64,000 nt of DNA from Brachionus rotundiformis (taxonomy: Eukaryota > Rotifera > Eurotatoria > Ploima > Brachionidae). Position numbers and translations under genes: made by a program. The stretch is from assembly GCA_016802295.1 (NCBI GenBank), contig JAESIW010000137.1:4557694-4621693 (forward strand), in the 5' to 3' direction. Shown piece after piece: positions 12,539-24,100 of the stretch. Positions within the stretch are counted from its first letter, which is position 1; each line of letters starts with the position of its first letter. The notes under the pieces were generated by a model. It was not told where the DNA came from. It worked only from the letters and a program-made list of their open reading frames with translations, and did no database searches.

Positions 12539-14070
12539 ATGAACGATAATCGATATGCAGTAAGTAGCCACGGCCTCTTGGACATTACCTAAGACGGTAA
12601 CTAACCTTTTTTTTCAAGCGCCAGACCTACAAGAACCTGCTTGGCGGCGGCAACTGCGACGAGAACATAATTCTCAAGTCAAGCTCGCACATCAAGCTCC
12701 AGACGCACACAGCCTCAACCAATTCGTACTCAAATCAACTGAACACACTATCGCAGGCCTCCATCCGCAATGCCCTCGGCGACATCGGCAACCGGATCGG
12801 ACTGCCCGTCCAACAGGCCAAAAAAGAGCTAGCCAAGCCTGCCGAGCTCAAACAAGAGATCGTATCCAACAACAGCTGCGTTATGCTTGAAGAGGACGAC
12901 GATGCTAGCCAAGAAGTGGAGGAGATCGAGCTGGACGAAGAGAGCATGCACGAAAACATCATCGACATTGACGAATGCGACGCCGAGAATGCTCAGCTTG
13001 TCGCCGAGTATGTCAAAGACATTTACAAGTATTTGAACCAAATGGAAATAAAGTATCGCATTCGTTCCAATTTTCTCGAGTCCAAAATAGTCACCGCCAA
13101 AATGAGGTCTGTGCTCATCGATTGGCTCATCCAAGTTCATCTCAAATTTCACCTATTGCAAGAAACACTGTACTTGTGCGTTCAAATAATTGACGCCTAT
13201 TTGCAAGTAAGTTATGGTCACGTGACCATGTGTGAGCTTTAGCTAACTGTTTTGAACCCAAGGTGCAGGACGTGCCCAAAATGCAACTGCAACTGGTCGG
13301 CGTGACAGCCATGTTTTTGGCCTCAAAGTACGAGGAGATGTACGTGCCGGCCATCGATGACTTTGTCTACATGACCGACAACACATACACCAAGTCAGAG
13401 ATTAGGCAAATGGAAATTTCAATACTCAAATCGCTCAATTTTATGTTCGGCAAGCCATTGCCCCTTCACTTTTTGAGACGCTTTTCCAAGGCCGGACAAG
13501 TGAGTTGTTTGCCATTATGATTAAATATTGATAATAGTTCCCTGTCTTGGTCGGACCTCGGGGTCCATAGATACCCGGACGGTTTTATATTATCATAGAC
13601 AAATATTGAAATAATCACAAATACGATTTGACAGTTTAAAGTCGTATTTTTTTGCGGTTTCAAACAGTCACGTGACTTTTAATAGGGTGCTAATTTTTGT
13701 CTTCTAGGCCGATCCCAAGCAGCACACGCTGGCCAAGTATTTTATGGAGCTGAGTCTACACGATGCCGAGTTCAGCGCAATGGACCCGTCCTATTTGGCC
13801 GCGGCCTCGCTCTGTCTCTCATTTAGGCTTCTGAATGGCACCGAGTGGAACAAAACGCTCGAGTTCTACAGCGGCTACAAACTGGAGGATCTACTGGCCG
13901 GCATGCACAAGCTGGCCCGACTTTGTCTCAAGTCCCTTGACGCAGACTACAAGTACAGGGCTGCTACAAACAAGTACGGAGCCTCTAAGTTCATGCGCAT
14001 TAGTCTTATACCAGAATTGAGTGGCCAATTTATGCGCGACTTGGCCAATGGCAGTTTTGAATCATTCTAA
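12539..14070 (+). CDS. G2/mitotic cyclin B
   Basis: Regulatory subunit of Cdk1 driving mitotic entry; 402 residues. Four exons: 12539-12559, 12619-13206, 13263-13499 and 13708-14070. All introns are phase 0 with GT-AG ends (GTAAGT, GTAAGT, GTGAGT donors). The first exon codes only MNDNRYA. Seen: a destruction box RNALGDIGN at about 57-65, which is the RxxLxxIxN signal for APC/C ubiquitination. An acidic linker follows, then EYVKDIYKYLNQME and the cyclin-box core MRSVLIDWLIQVH near 168. The signatures FLASKYEEMY, TDNTYTKSEIRQME and PLPLHFLRRFSKAG come next, then the C-terminal cyclin fold beginning KQHTLAKYFMEL. These residues are B-type rather than A-type. Codons are G/C-ending, like the lamin gene. 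The start is set by the ATG directly before the first donor; an alternative upstream exon is possible but not needed. Confidence 0.95.
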
Positions 14071-15704
14071 AAAAAATTATTATTTTTATAAAAAAAATTA
14101 TTAATTGTTAATTGTTACTATCAATCTCAGGTAATGTAATTTAGGTTTTTTTTTCTGTTTAATTTTGTAATTTTTTTATGATTAATTTTCTACTCAAACT
14201 GTAATAAAAATTGGTTTAATTTGTCTTTGTAATCTGGTAGTATCTATGAGACGAGTTCGAGTATATTCGAACGCGGTCAGACGAAAAAAAAAAGTTAACT
14301 TCAATTTAATTACCACTAACCGGTATCTTAAATAAACATAAAAATGTATTCAACCGTTTATAATTTATTAAGGTTAATTTTAATTTTCGTTTGAGTAACT
14401 CGTTCACAGATTCAATTTGTCTCACTAATTTTCTACAAATAGGCTACAATTTAAAATTACATTAAAATGTATTATTTTTTTTTTATACTTTTAATCTTAA
14501 TTGGTTTGTTAATTTTTTGTCTCAATTTTCTTTTTAAACTAATGTAGTAGTCATAAGAAAATTAATTGAAATAAAGATTTTATAAAAAAAACCTTGTTAT
14601 TTAATATTTTTTATTTTAATTTAAAATAAAAATGTTTCAATTTTAATTTTTGATTGATATGATATAACCATAAATTTAATTAATGTTTAACTTTAATATT
14701 TTTTTCCAAATTAAGCAAGATTTTAAGCCAATTTTGCTTACAATTAGAAATATAGATTTACACTACGATAAAAAGAGTTAAGTCTTTTGAGACTTGACTT
14801 AAAATTCAATTTTTTAATAGAACAAGTCAAAAAGTGCCAAAATTACTGACAATATAAGGCCAAAAAGCTAAAAATTTATTAGTATAAATACATTAGTCTT
14901 GAAATAAATTTTGAAAACAAGTTTTAAGTTAAAAGCTTAGCTTTGTTTTGGTTAAATTTTATACAACTCTGATAATTCTAACTTTTTGTGACTATTTTTT
15001 TTATTAAACTAAATTTTATTTATCAAATACAGCACTGATTGAAAATAAATCATTAACAAATATCTATAAGAATTTATAAATGATCAGAGTAGAAGATTCA
15101 GTACTTTATTCGATCAATTCTTTAAATCAAAAGAAATAAACTTTTAAAATTAAGTATTTTAAATTAATTAACTTTTTAAAAAATTTTTTTCTATATTCCA
15201 TTCCATATAATTGGGAAGATTAATACGGCATGCACGTCTTCGTTCATTGACCAAACCCAAACGTTGCATGCACTATTCAGGTGTTTTATTATCCCTCAAT
15301 CGTACTAAATAATCCCGTTGAAACTTGAAACTGTAAGTGCCTTTATGCTGTTCAGTCGTTTCGTTGGCTCGCTTTCTGTTTTGTTATTGACAGTCACTCA
15401 TTGCTTGATCGTCAAATTCTATAGGATCGATTTTGTCTTAACTATTACTTCACAGTCAATATGGTTGAATCAACAGGTCGGCCTCTTGAGTTTTGCCTAG
15501 GAGTTGTATCATTTGACGCATTTGACCAGGATCATCAACATTCTCAGCTAAATTAATCTCATTGTTCGACTCGGAGTCATTTGTTTCTAGTTGACTTAAA
15601 CCTTAAAAGTTGAGTTAAAAATTTTTTTTTTAAATTTAAAATAATTATCATTGTCAATTTCCGAAGCGATATCATTAATGTTTTCATTGTTTTGTATTGA
15701 CTAG
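14071..15704. other. Intergenic, no gene seen
   Basis: AT-rich sequence after cyclin B. A short G/C-richer patch at about 15310-15600 reads as open, acidic codons on the minus strand beside the LINE relic and may be part of the same decayed element. I cannot assign it. Confidence 0.4.
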
Positions 15705-16320
15705 TAGTTGTAGTAGTAGTAGAGTTTATCTTTTTCTAAATAAGGACACCATGCAATGGTAGCATATTCGAGGTGCGGTCTAACCATTGAACAATACAAT
15801 AATTTGATAGTCGCGTATTTAAATGCTTTCTTATTTAAACCCAACATTCTATTTGCTTTAGCTGTAGCAATTTTGACTTGAGTATCGCATTTTCGATCAC
15901 TCTGTATGTAAATACCCAAATCCTTTCGACTTTTGATTAACTCAAGGTTTTCAAACCAATCTTATAATCAAACTCTGGACTTCTACTGTGAACCCGTGTC
16001 CATCAAACACTTTAAAGGTTGACATTTCGTCCCACAGGAATCCTTCTTTGTATGATAAGATTAAAGATGAATTCTACTCCAATCTCTTTTAAAGGGCCAC
16101 CCTTAGTTTCGCGTCATAAACAAACAAAATGGATTTGCTGAGATCAACACAGGGATCATTAGCTATTGGTGTCCATGACAACATAGACTGGCACTGTGTA
16201 ACCCACGAGGGTCTAAACGGAAAGACCGCGTCAACCCAGGCGAGTAAGGCATTAAAGTTACAACCTTACAAGAGATGGGAGTGTAATTTAGAGACTGGTA
16301 GCCGTTAGAAAAAAAGGCTT
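15705..16320 (-). mobile_element. Decayed non-LTR (LINE) reverse transcriptase
   Basis: Minus-strand remnant of the C-terminal half of a non-LTR reverse transcriptase. The clearest part, 15919-15705, reads DLGIYIQSDRKC, then AKANRMLGLNKKAF, then MVRPHLEYATIAWCPY. This is the conserved end of Jockey/CR1-like polymerases (KDLGI...ANRMLG...VRPHLEYA..W.PY). Upstream, in shifted frames, EFDYKIG, a weak ILFVYDAKLR (degraded YADD-like catalytic motif) and NYTPIS-like palm residues can be followed to about 16320. Frameshifts and stops separate these blocks and there is no ORF1 or 3' tail, so it is a 5'- and 3'-truncated dead copy. Confidence 0.75.
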
Positions 16321-16919
16321 TTGACCAGTGCGGACTTAACATTTATGGAACAAGCTCTTTAACTTAAGCCTTCTATTTCTCAACTAATGCATATAAAGTA
16401 TTAATATCTATTCTTAAAGTTTACTAAGCTTAATATTTAGCACCTATATTTTACTAAAATTTTATAAAAAAAATGATTGACTAATTCTAACAATAATTAT
16501 TTTTATTAAAAACTTTTTTACATAACAATAAAAGGAAATAATATAAAAAATAAAAAGAATGAACAAAGTTTATTCGTAAAATTTAAACCGTAGTGGTTTA
16601 AGAGAGCTTCAACTGTATATTTGAAAGTTTATTTTTGTCTTTCCAAGATAAAAAAGAAATTTCAATTAATTAGAAAAAATATTTTCAAAGTAGATAATTA
16701 TTATGTAACCATAAAATTTCTTTTATTTATTTAAAATAAAAATTATAAAATTTTAAAATTATAAGATCATAAGTAAGATATTAAAAATATAAAAATAAAG
16801 TTTAAATTCGAAAAAGGAAAGAATAAATAAATTGTTTAATTATGTGATTTAAATTTTGTATAATATTTAGATTAAAAATTTTCAATCCATTAATAATTCA
16901 TTTAAAAATATAAAAAATT

Positions 16920-17470
16920 TGTAACTAGTTTTTTCTTCTGTTATTTTAGCATTCCTGAATAAGGAGATTGTGAAGTGTTTTTCCCATGTTGATGTTTGTT
17001 ATTTACAAAATTTATTTTGATTTACTCACTTATACCATTCTTTGCCATTTTACTCTTCATCTATTTCTTTAATTTTTTCATTTATTTTTCTAATTTCTAG
17101 TTTATCTTGGGTTTTTAAGACTTCTTTTATGGAACCACTTTTCCATTTGTAACAACGCATTTTACTATGAAGCCAGCTAAAAGTTCATCGGAAAGAGCAC
17201 CAATCATCCAAGTTGTTTTAAATTGGTTTCTTTACCATCTTGAACAAACTAATATATCTTCTTAAAAAATTTAAACCATAGTATTCCAAAATCGCTTCCA
17301 TCTGCACAAGTAACACTAATTTGAATTAATCCCTCTGAAGTTGGCCAGAAAGACCAGTTTATTATAAAAAATTCAAAAACATTATGGCAACGATAGACCA
17401 TATTAATAACACAGGGTTTTTGAAAGACAATGATTAATTTTGTGTCATTTCTTCTTGAGTGCTTTTTCAA
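16920..17470 (-). pseudogene. Unrecognised coding-like relic
   Basis: The minus strand carries three coding-looking blocks in different frames. Block one is 17470-17249, with CADGSDFGILWFKFF. Block two is about 17215-17125 and contains GALSDELLAGFIVKC. Block three is about 17125-17055, a charged helix ending NEKIKEIDEE before a stop. The amino-acid balance is more protein-like than the surrounding AT-rich DNA, but I recognise no family. It could be a mobile-element fragment or exons of an unidentified gene with introns I failed to place. Confidence 0.25.
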
Positions 17471-18134
17471 ATTAGATATGTAATAATTTAAAATGATTCA
17501 TTTCATTTTAGCATTTTATTTAAGCTTTAAACTTGATGAATTTTTGAATCAAGTGGAAAAAAATATTTTTTTGATGTGATAAAAAAAAGTCAAACGGTAT
17601 TTTAAAGTTGAAGTGGGTCTAAAACTTGGAAATTTTATCGAAAGGTTAAACACTTGACATTTTAAATAATAAAATATACATTTTTATGTAAAAATAATTT
17701 TTTTATGTAAACTTATTTCTTGATTAATTTTGCTATACAATCAAGAATTAATTAAATTATTTCGTATCAAAAAAATAATCGATTTAGATGATTATCAATC
17801 TAAAAAATAATTTATTTAGTCTCTTATGAAGTTTTTTTTCTAGAATTAATAATTTTTGTTTCATTTTATTCTGAAGTAAAAAACTATAAAAATATTTATT
17901 CATATAAAATATATTCGTATAAAAATTCAAATAAATTATTAACAATTTTTTTTGATTATTTGATTTGGTTAATTAAAAATTGTACGGATTTTGTTGTGAT
18001 TCGCAATGAGCCTATAAAATTCTAATCTTGACTAGATCAAAGTCTTTCGACTTTTTTTTAAGCCTTCACCAAAAATTTCAAAAAAAAATAATTCTATATT
18101 CTTTTGCGTATAAAAAAAACATAAATACTGTTAA
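17471..18134. other. Intergenic, no gene seen
   Basis: AT-rich DNA downstream of the intersectin stop codon. Nothing supportable beyond possible polyadenylation sites. Confidence 0.5.
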
Positions 18135-21100
18135 CTATTTGTAAATACTAATGCTCATCTTGAGCATTATTTTCCCATTCGGAACATTGCTCATTCGAAA
18201 CATTCTGGTAATGGGACTGCTCTCTTGGTTGTCTTTGATTTGTTCGCGATAAATTTGGTAAATTTTAAGCTCAGTTTTTCCCAAAAATATATTGGGTTTA
18301 TAAATTTTTTTGTCATAGACCATAACGTTTACCACGTCTTTGTTAAGATCATATATTTGAAATTGCATTGAGGTATTCCATTTAGGATTTGCTGAATTGA
18401 TTGATGGAGTGCTAAATTTTTGTAAACCTAAACTAGCTTCACAAAAAACAGCTCGGTCATTCGACGGCTCCAGCATCAAGTCCTGCGCTTCCATTACCAA
18501 AACTAGCAGTCTACCAATAGCTGCTTTTTGGGATAAATTGTCTAAAAAAATTAATTTAAACAAATTTAGTTCAAGTGGTACTTTGTTGATTTTGCCTTAC
18601 TAGCGCTAATTGACTGAACAAGACTTCGCTTTTTTTGCTTGTAGAGCTCAATTGATTTTTGAATTTGTTTCATCCATTCATTTCTAAATTTTATATATTT
18701 TTAAATTAAATAAAAATACTCTAAAATTTTAATTCTTAATTGCCTTAAGGTCGGATTTGTGGTCTTAAAGGTGTACTCTTTTTCGCTGATAATTAACTGA
18801 AATGTGCAATCGGACGTGGTCGTGCTCTGCTTTGCTTGGACAACATTCAAATTTTCCAACAATATTGGCTTTAATTTTAAAATAATAAGAAAATAAAAAA
18901 TTAATTGGCTAATTTATTATACCGGTTTATACAATTGAAATAGAATAGATTTCTGGCTTGATTTTGGTTTAAAAATTTCACTGATTAAAAGATCATTCGA
19001 CTCGGCTATCACCAAAGTATCATTGAATAAAAATCCATACAGTTCTTTTCCACTATCCTGAAAAAAACTTTAATTTTAAACTAAAATATTACGATTTATT
19101 TATTAATAATTAAACTCTTTCTTTTTTAGTATAATGTTTAATTTTATTTCAAAGAAAAATATAGCCTAGATAATTATCTAAAATAATTATCGAGGTCTTC
19201 TTAATACAAAAAAAAAATAACAAATACCTTTACGAAAGGACCATAATAGCAAAGCTTTCTAGGTCCCATCATATTCGTAGAAGATTTGAATCTAAAACCC
19301 TTTAGAAAAATTAATTCAAGGCTTTGATTGTCTCACTTAGATCTTACTGTCCCCTTGACGTTGATGTGCTCATCGAGCCATTCTAGCTTTTCTAGGTCTT
19401 CTTTTTTTCCGCGTTCATTATTAACTGATTTAATCAAGTCAACAATTAATCTGTGAGCCATTTTCAAATTTTGATGCTCTTCCTCTACGTCAGGTGTGTA
19501 TTTGATCAATTTTTCTACCAAAAGTGAGTACAATGGCAAACGTTGCATTGGAAGAAGACGTAGTTTATTAAAGAAAAATTCAGAAGAGTTTCCGTCATTC
19601 TTTAAAGTAAAATATAATTTTCCAATGTTTGATTATTTGGCAAATTTACTCCAAAAATTGCCGCTATTTCATGAGAGGTTTTTATTTTTTCGTTTATTAG
19701 GTCCAAGTTTTGGTTCAATGAGCTCACATAGTTGACATAGATCTGCATTTTTGGCAACTTTGGAAAAAGAGCTGTTTAAAATAATGCCTTTAAAAGTACA
19801 TGGTATACTTACATAGTCTATAAAAGACTGGGAGATTCTGGCAATTTGGTCAGCTTGTCTGGCTTCGTCTATTCTTCGTGACAAAGAACTTTTTTTTTAG
19901 ACTTAATTAATAAACATTTAAAATAAAATTCTTATAAAATGTACTTGTAAAATCTGACATTTAATGAGATAATATCTTCAATATTGAGGAATAAAGAGTC
20001 TAGCTCGATTAGTGCCAGCAGCTTTTTCTGCTCCAAAGGATTTTTATAGTTCTATCATTTATAAGGATATAATTTAAAATAAAATAAATAAAAAATTTTG
20101 TTTTATAATAACTACTTCGACAATTAATTTAAGATTTTTGATATAAGTTTTCTCTGTTTGATGTATCTCATTAATTACATCCAAGCGGATTTTATTTTTT
20201 GTTGCCATATCGTCTTGGCTAAACGAATCCAGACTTGTGGTTTCACTAGACGCCCAATTGTCCCCAAGAACACTCTCAAAATCACTATTTACATACACAT
20301 TTAAGTCCTCTAATTGATCGGTGTTCTCGTAAGTGGCCGATTGAATGCCGGACTTTCTCGGAAATGATTGACGATTGCTCAAGTTTTGCAAACTAACGCT
20401 TCTGTTTGTAAGAAAACTCGTATTTTCTCGTTTTGTAACTAAAAATTATTTAAAAAAAATACATAAAATTTAGGTTGAGCTCTCTACAATAAAAAAAAAA
20501 GATTGTAATATTTCCAATTGAAACTAAAGAGAGAAACTCAATGCAAAAACGATAAAAAAATATTATTTAACCAACAATTTCAAGTTGATTTAGTTGTTTC
20601 GGGATTATAAAGCTTTATTATACTTCTATGCCCAAAGGTAAATTAGAATATAATTAAATTCTTTATTGAAATCTTAAAAAATGTCGCGTATTTCCGATAT
20701 GGACAGGTAAATTGTGTATTATGCAATCACAAATAGGATACCATTGAAATATTTGGGCATGCAAATAAAGATATTTTTCAAATATTTACCAAAATAAGAT
20801 ACGTGAATGCAGCATTATCAAAGCCTAGCTCTTACTGCATCACGTTTGCTTTTTTGTTTCTATTTTATACAAAAAAAAAATATTTAACAATTAATATTTA
20901 AAATTCAATTAAATTTTTAATTAAGTGTCATCTGGCTCCTAATTTATACACCAACAAAAACTGGTAATTTGAATCTTGTTTATCAGGGCTTATAAGTTGT
21001 TTACTTTGCTCATAATTTTAAACTGGAGCAAGCCAAATTAAAAATTAACCAAATAGATAATTAAATAAAATTTGTTTTGTAAAATTATTTATCGTATTTC

Positions 21101-24100
21101 CTTTATGAGGTTGCTCAAAAAATACCATTTTTTGTCCTAGTCCAGCTAAGAAGATTTATTTTAAAAGAAAAAAGTTTTGGTCTTTTATTCAATAATTAAT
21201 CTTAATAAAACGAAGCCCAGTGACTATGCGTGATTGTGTGTGGCTAATTTTTTAAGCTTCTTAGCGAATGGGTCAAATAATTAGCTCTTAGGTCTTCGTT
21301 TGTCAAAAATTAAATTGAATTTTTTATTTATCCCTACGAGAAGAGCGAGAGAACTAACAATTTGAGTAAACATGATTTAATTTGCTTTTCGGATTTTAAG
21401 TTGTTGGTAAAATATCGCGGTCTGAATAGAACATCGATTTAAATCGATATTTAAGGCGAATATTTGGTCTCAAATTTTTTAATTTATTTCCTTATTCATA
21501 AATAAATGTTTATTTATAATCTATAGGTAGTTATTAACCTGAAATTTAATCCATTTGTTCTAAAAAATCAATAAAAGATCGCAGTTTGCGAGTATAAGCT
21601 CACATATCGGGATAATTGGTGACTAAAGTGCGGATCGAATTCATAAAATATAAAATAAAGAAATTGTTGTATAATATTTTTTAAAAATTAATTTTTTTAT
21701 TTCCCAAAATTTAAACAAACTTGGTCAAAAGGGTTCTCTTGAGGGTAAAGTGTGTGCTAAACAATTACAAAGAAGCGAAATTGCGGAAAATAAAATATAT
21801 AAACTTTATTTTTAAATTAATTATCGTAGACTAAATCACAAGAATAAAAAATATATTAAAAAAAATAATTATTTTCTCAAAAGAGTTCTCAATACAAAAA
21901 AATGATTATTTTAAATAAACAAAAAATAAAAATTGTCCTGATTTTCTCAGAATGGTCTTGTTTGCTTGGTTTCGTTAGCCAAATAAATTCAAAATAGCAA
22001 AATATCAGTCATTAGATGTTTGCTTGAAACATTCATTTATCCTTAAATAACACAGGTGTTAAGTTTATAAAGCAATTAGGCCCAAGACTCAAAATTTCTA
22101 TTCGTTCGACGACGATAAGACGTAACTTATGTCCCATAACCAGGAAAATTTAATTTTTGAAAAATAAAAAATTAATTTTTATTAGCAAACAACAATTTTT
22201 AAAATTCATTCTCATCAAAAGCAATTAGCAGGAATTTCATTAATTTTTACAACTTAAAAACCTCTAAATGATTATTTAAGCTCTTTAAACACGACTTTTT
22301 TTTAAATTGAAATTTATTTATCCTAAAATATTAAGCTAATTTTTTAACAATTCTATCTTATTAACCTCATTAGCAAAAATTTTAGTTAAATAAATTATTT
22401 TTTTAAAATTTTTTTACGATCTTTCTGATAAATATTTGATTAATAATATCGATTAAAAAGAGTATAATTAATAAAGTGTTTTAATACTAGGAAATACAGA
22501 ATATAACATAACACGATCAATAAAAAGCACGCTACAATATCAAATAATTTTGTTCTATTTATTAATAAATTGAAAAAAAAATCTGCTCTCTAAAAAATTA
22601 ATTTTTCAAAATAGCAAAATATCAGTCATTAGATAACAAAAAATAAATATTAATAAATATTAATAACTTTGATAAAAATCGTGTTTTATTTATTTTCTAT
22701 ACCCAATAATATCATCATACATTATTTTCCTCTTAAATTTTGTTTAAATTTAAAAAAAAGTATGTAAAATCATAATGGTATATTAAATGTTTTTAAAAAG
22801 GATATGATTAAAAATATATAAAAAATATAAAGGCATTTGGAATGAAGGGTAATTTTTTTCCAGTGTCCAACATTTATGATAAGATTTCTACTCTTAACAC
22901 CAGTGTATAATCTTAGAATTTTTCTAGTCGAATTTAAATTTTGACTAAAAATCTTTACATTCATTAGACCGAGAAATTAATATTAAATAAAAAAATTAAT
23001 ATTTTTTATTTTTTCCTTCTATAATTTAATAAAAATATAATTAATAATTTTTTACAGTTCAAACAAACAAAATTCATTTGAAATTTGCTTTTCATGGGTT
23101 TAAATTTTTCTTTATTTTTTAACTTTCTTTCCCATAATAATCAGTATAGATAAACAATAGAACATATGATTTTTATTTTGGAAAATATTCTTGCCAAACG
23201 GACCATAAAGAATTTCACTAATTAATAACTAACTTCTGCAATCAACTTTTAAAATCATTAAGAAATCATTAATTTAATTTTTTTCTACTATAAATTCCAA
23301 TGCCTTTGATATTTTTTATATCCTAATTATTAAAAATCAATCAAAACAAAATATAATTTCTAAAGCGACAATTAGCAATTAATTCAAGGATAAAAATTAT
23401 TCAAATGAGCAAAAAAAGACCCATATAAGTTGATGAACCAAAGCAAAGGAGAAAAAAATTAAAAAAGTTCCGTCAAACCGCCGTGCGAATAAAAAATCAA
23501 GCCTTTTGATGGGCAAATAAAAATATAAACAAACCTGTTTTTTGTGATATTGACTGTACATAGTTGTATGGCAAAATTCCAATCTTGCCATTGTATTCTC
23601 CGAGCCACCAGTCTCCAGATTTTTCCAATATGTTTATTACTGCATCTTTAGGAAAGCCAATGGCCTCTGGAGTTTGTGGTGTGAAATCGTACAATGCAAC
23701 CACTCGGTCTATGATCACATTGGGAAGTTCGCTTGATGAAACTGCTTGTGGCTCTATATTGGTATCTTCGCGTACTGGATTTGGCGCAACTATGGTCTCT
23801 GCTTGACCAGCACTAACAGGACTTATGGCCGATGGATTAGTAGCATTTGGTAAAGCTGTGGTGTTCACAGATTGCCCTATAAAGTCAATATTTAATAAAA
23901 ATTTAGAATTAAAAAAAATTTAAAAAGAAAAAGCAATCAATTAGAAGATTTACTTGATTCTGCAATGTTTAAGGTATCATTTTGAAGGCTGGGATTAAAA
24001 AGCGCTTTTTGGGCCTGAGGCGGCGGAGGTGACTGGTTAAAGCTTGCATCATTGGCGCCTCTAAGCTCATTGTTAATACTATTATTGGAATAATTTTGAG

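Larger units (their letters stand above)
20439..23534 (-). other. 3.1 kb intersectin intron between the scaffold and GEF halves
   Basis: This intron is far longer than all others in the gene (mostly 47-60 bp). It separates the last SH3 exon from the DH exon. Reading on from the donor at 23534 gives about 14 extra codons (VLFIF-like, ending HQKA) before a TGA. Failure to splice would therefore yield a short intersectin lacking DH-PH-C2. It contains an exact 30 bp direct repeat (21988-22017 and 22605-22634) and no exon I can recognise. Confidence 0.8.

Noticed and set aside
14250..14285. Palindrome GTTCGA-gtatat-TCGAAC downstream of cyclin B
   Set aside because: Arms of six bases in a 3' spacer; no link to a known element and likely chance.
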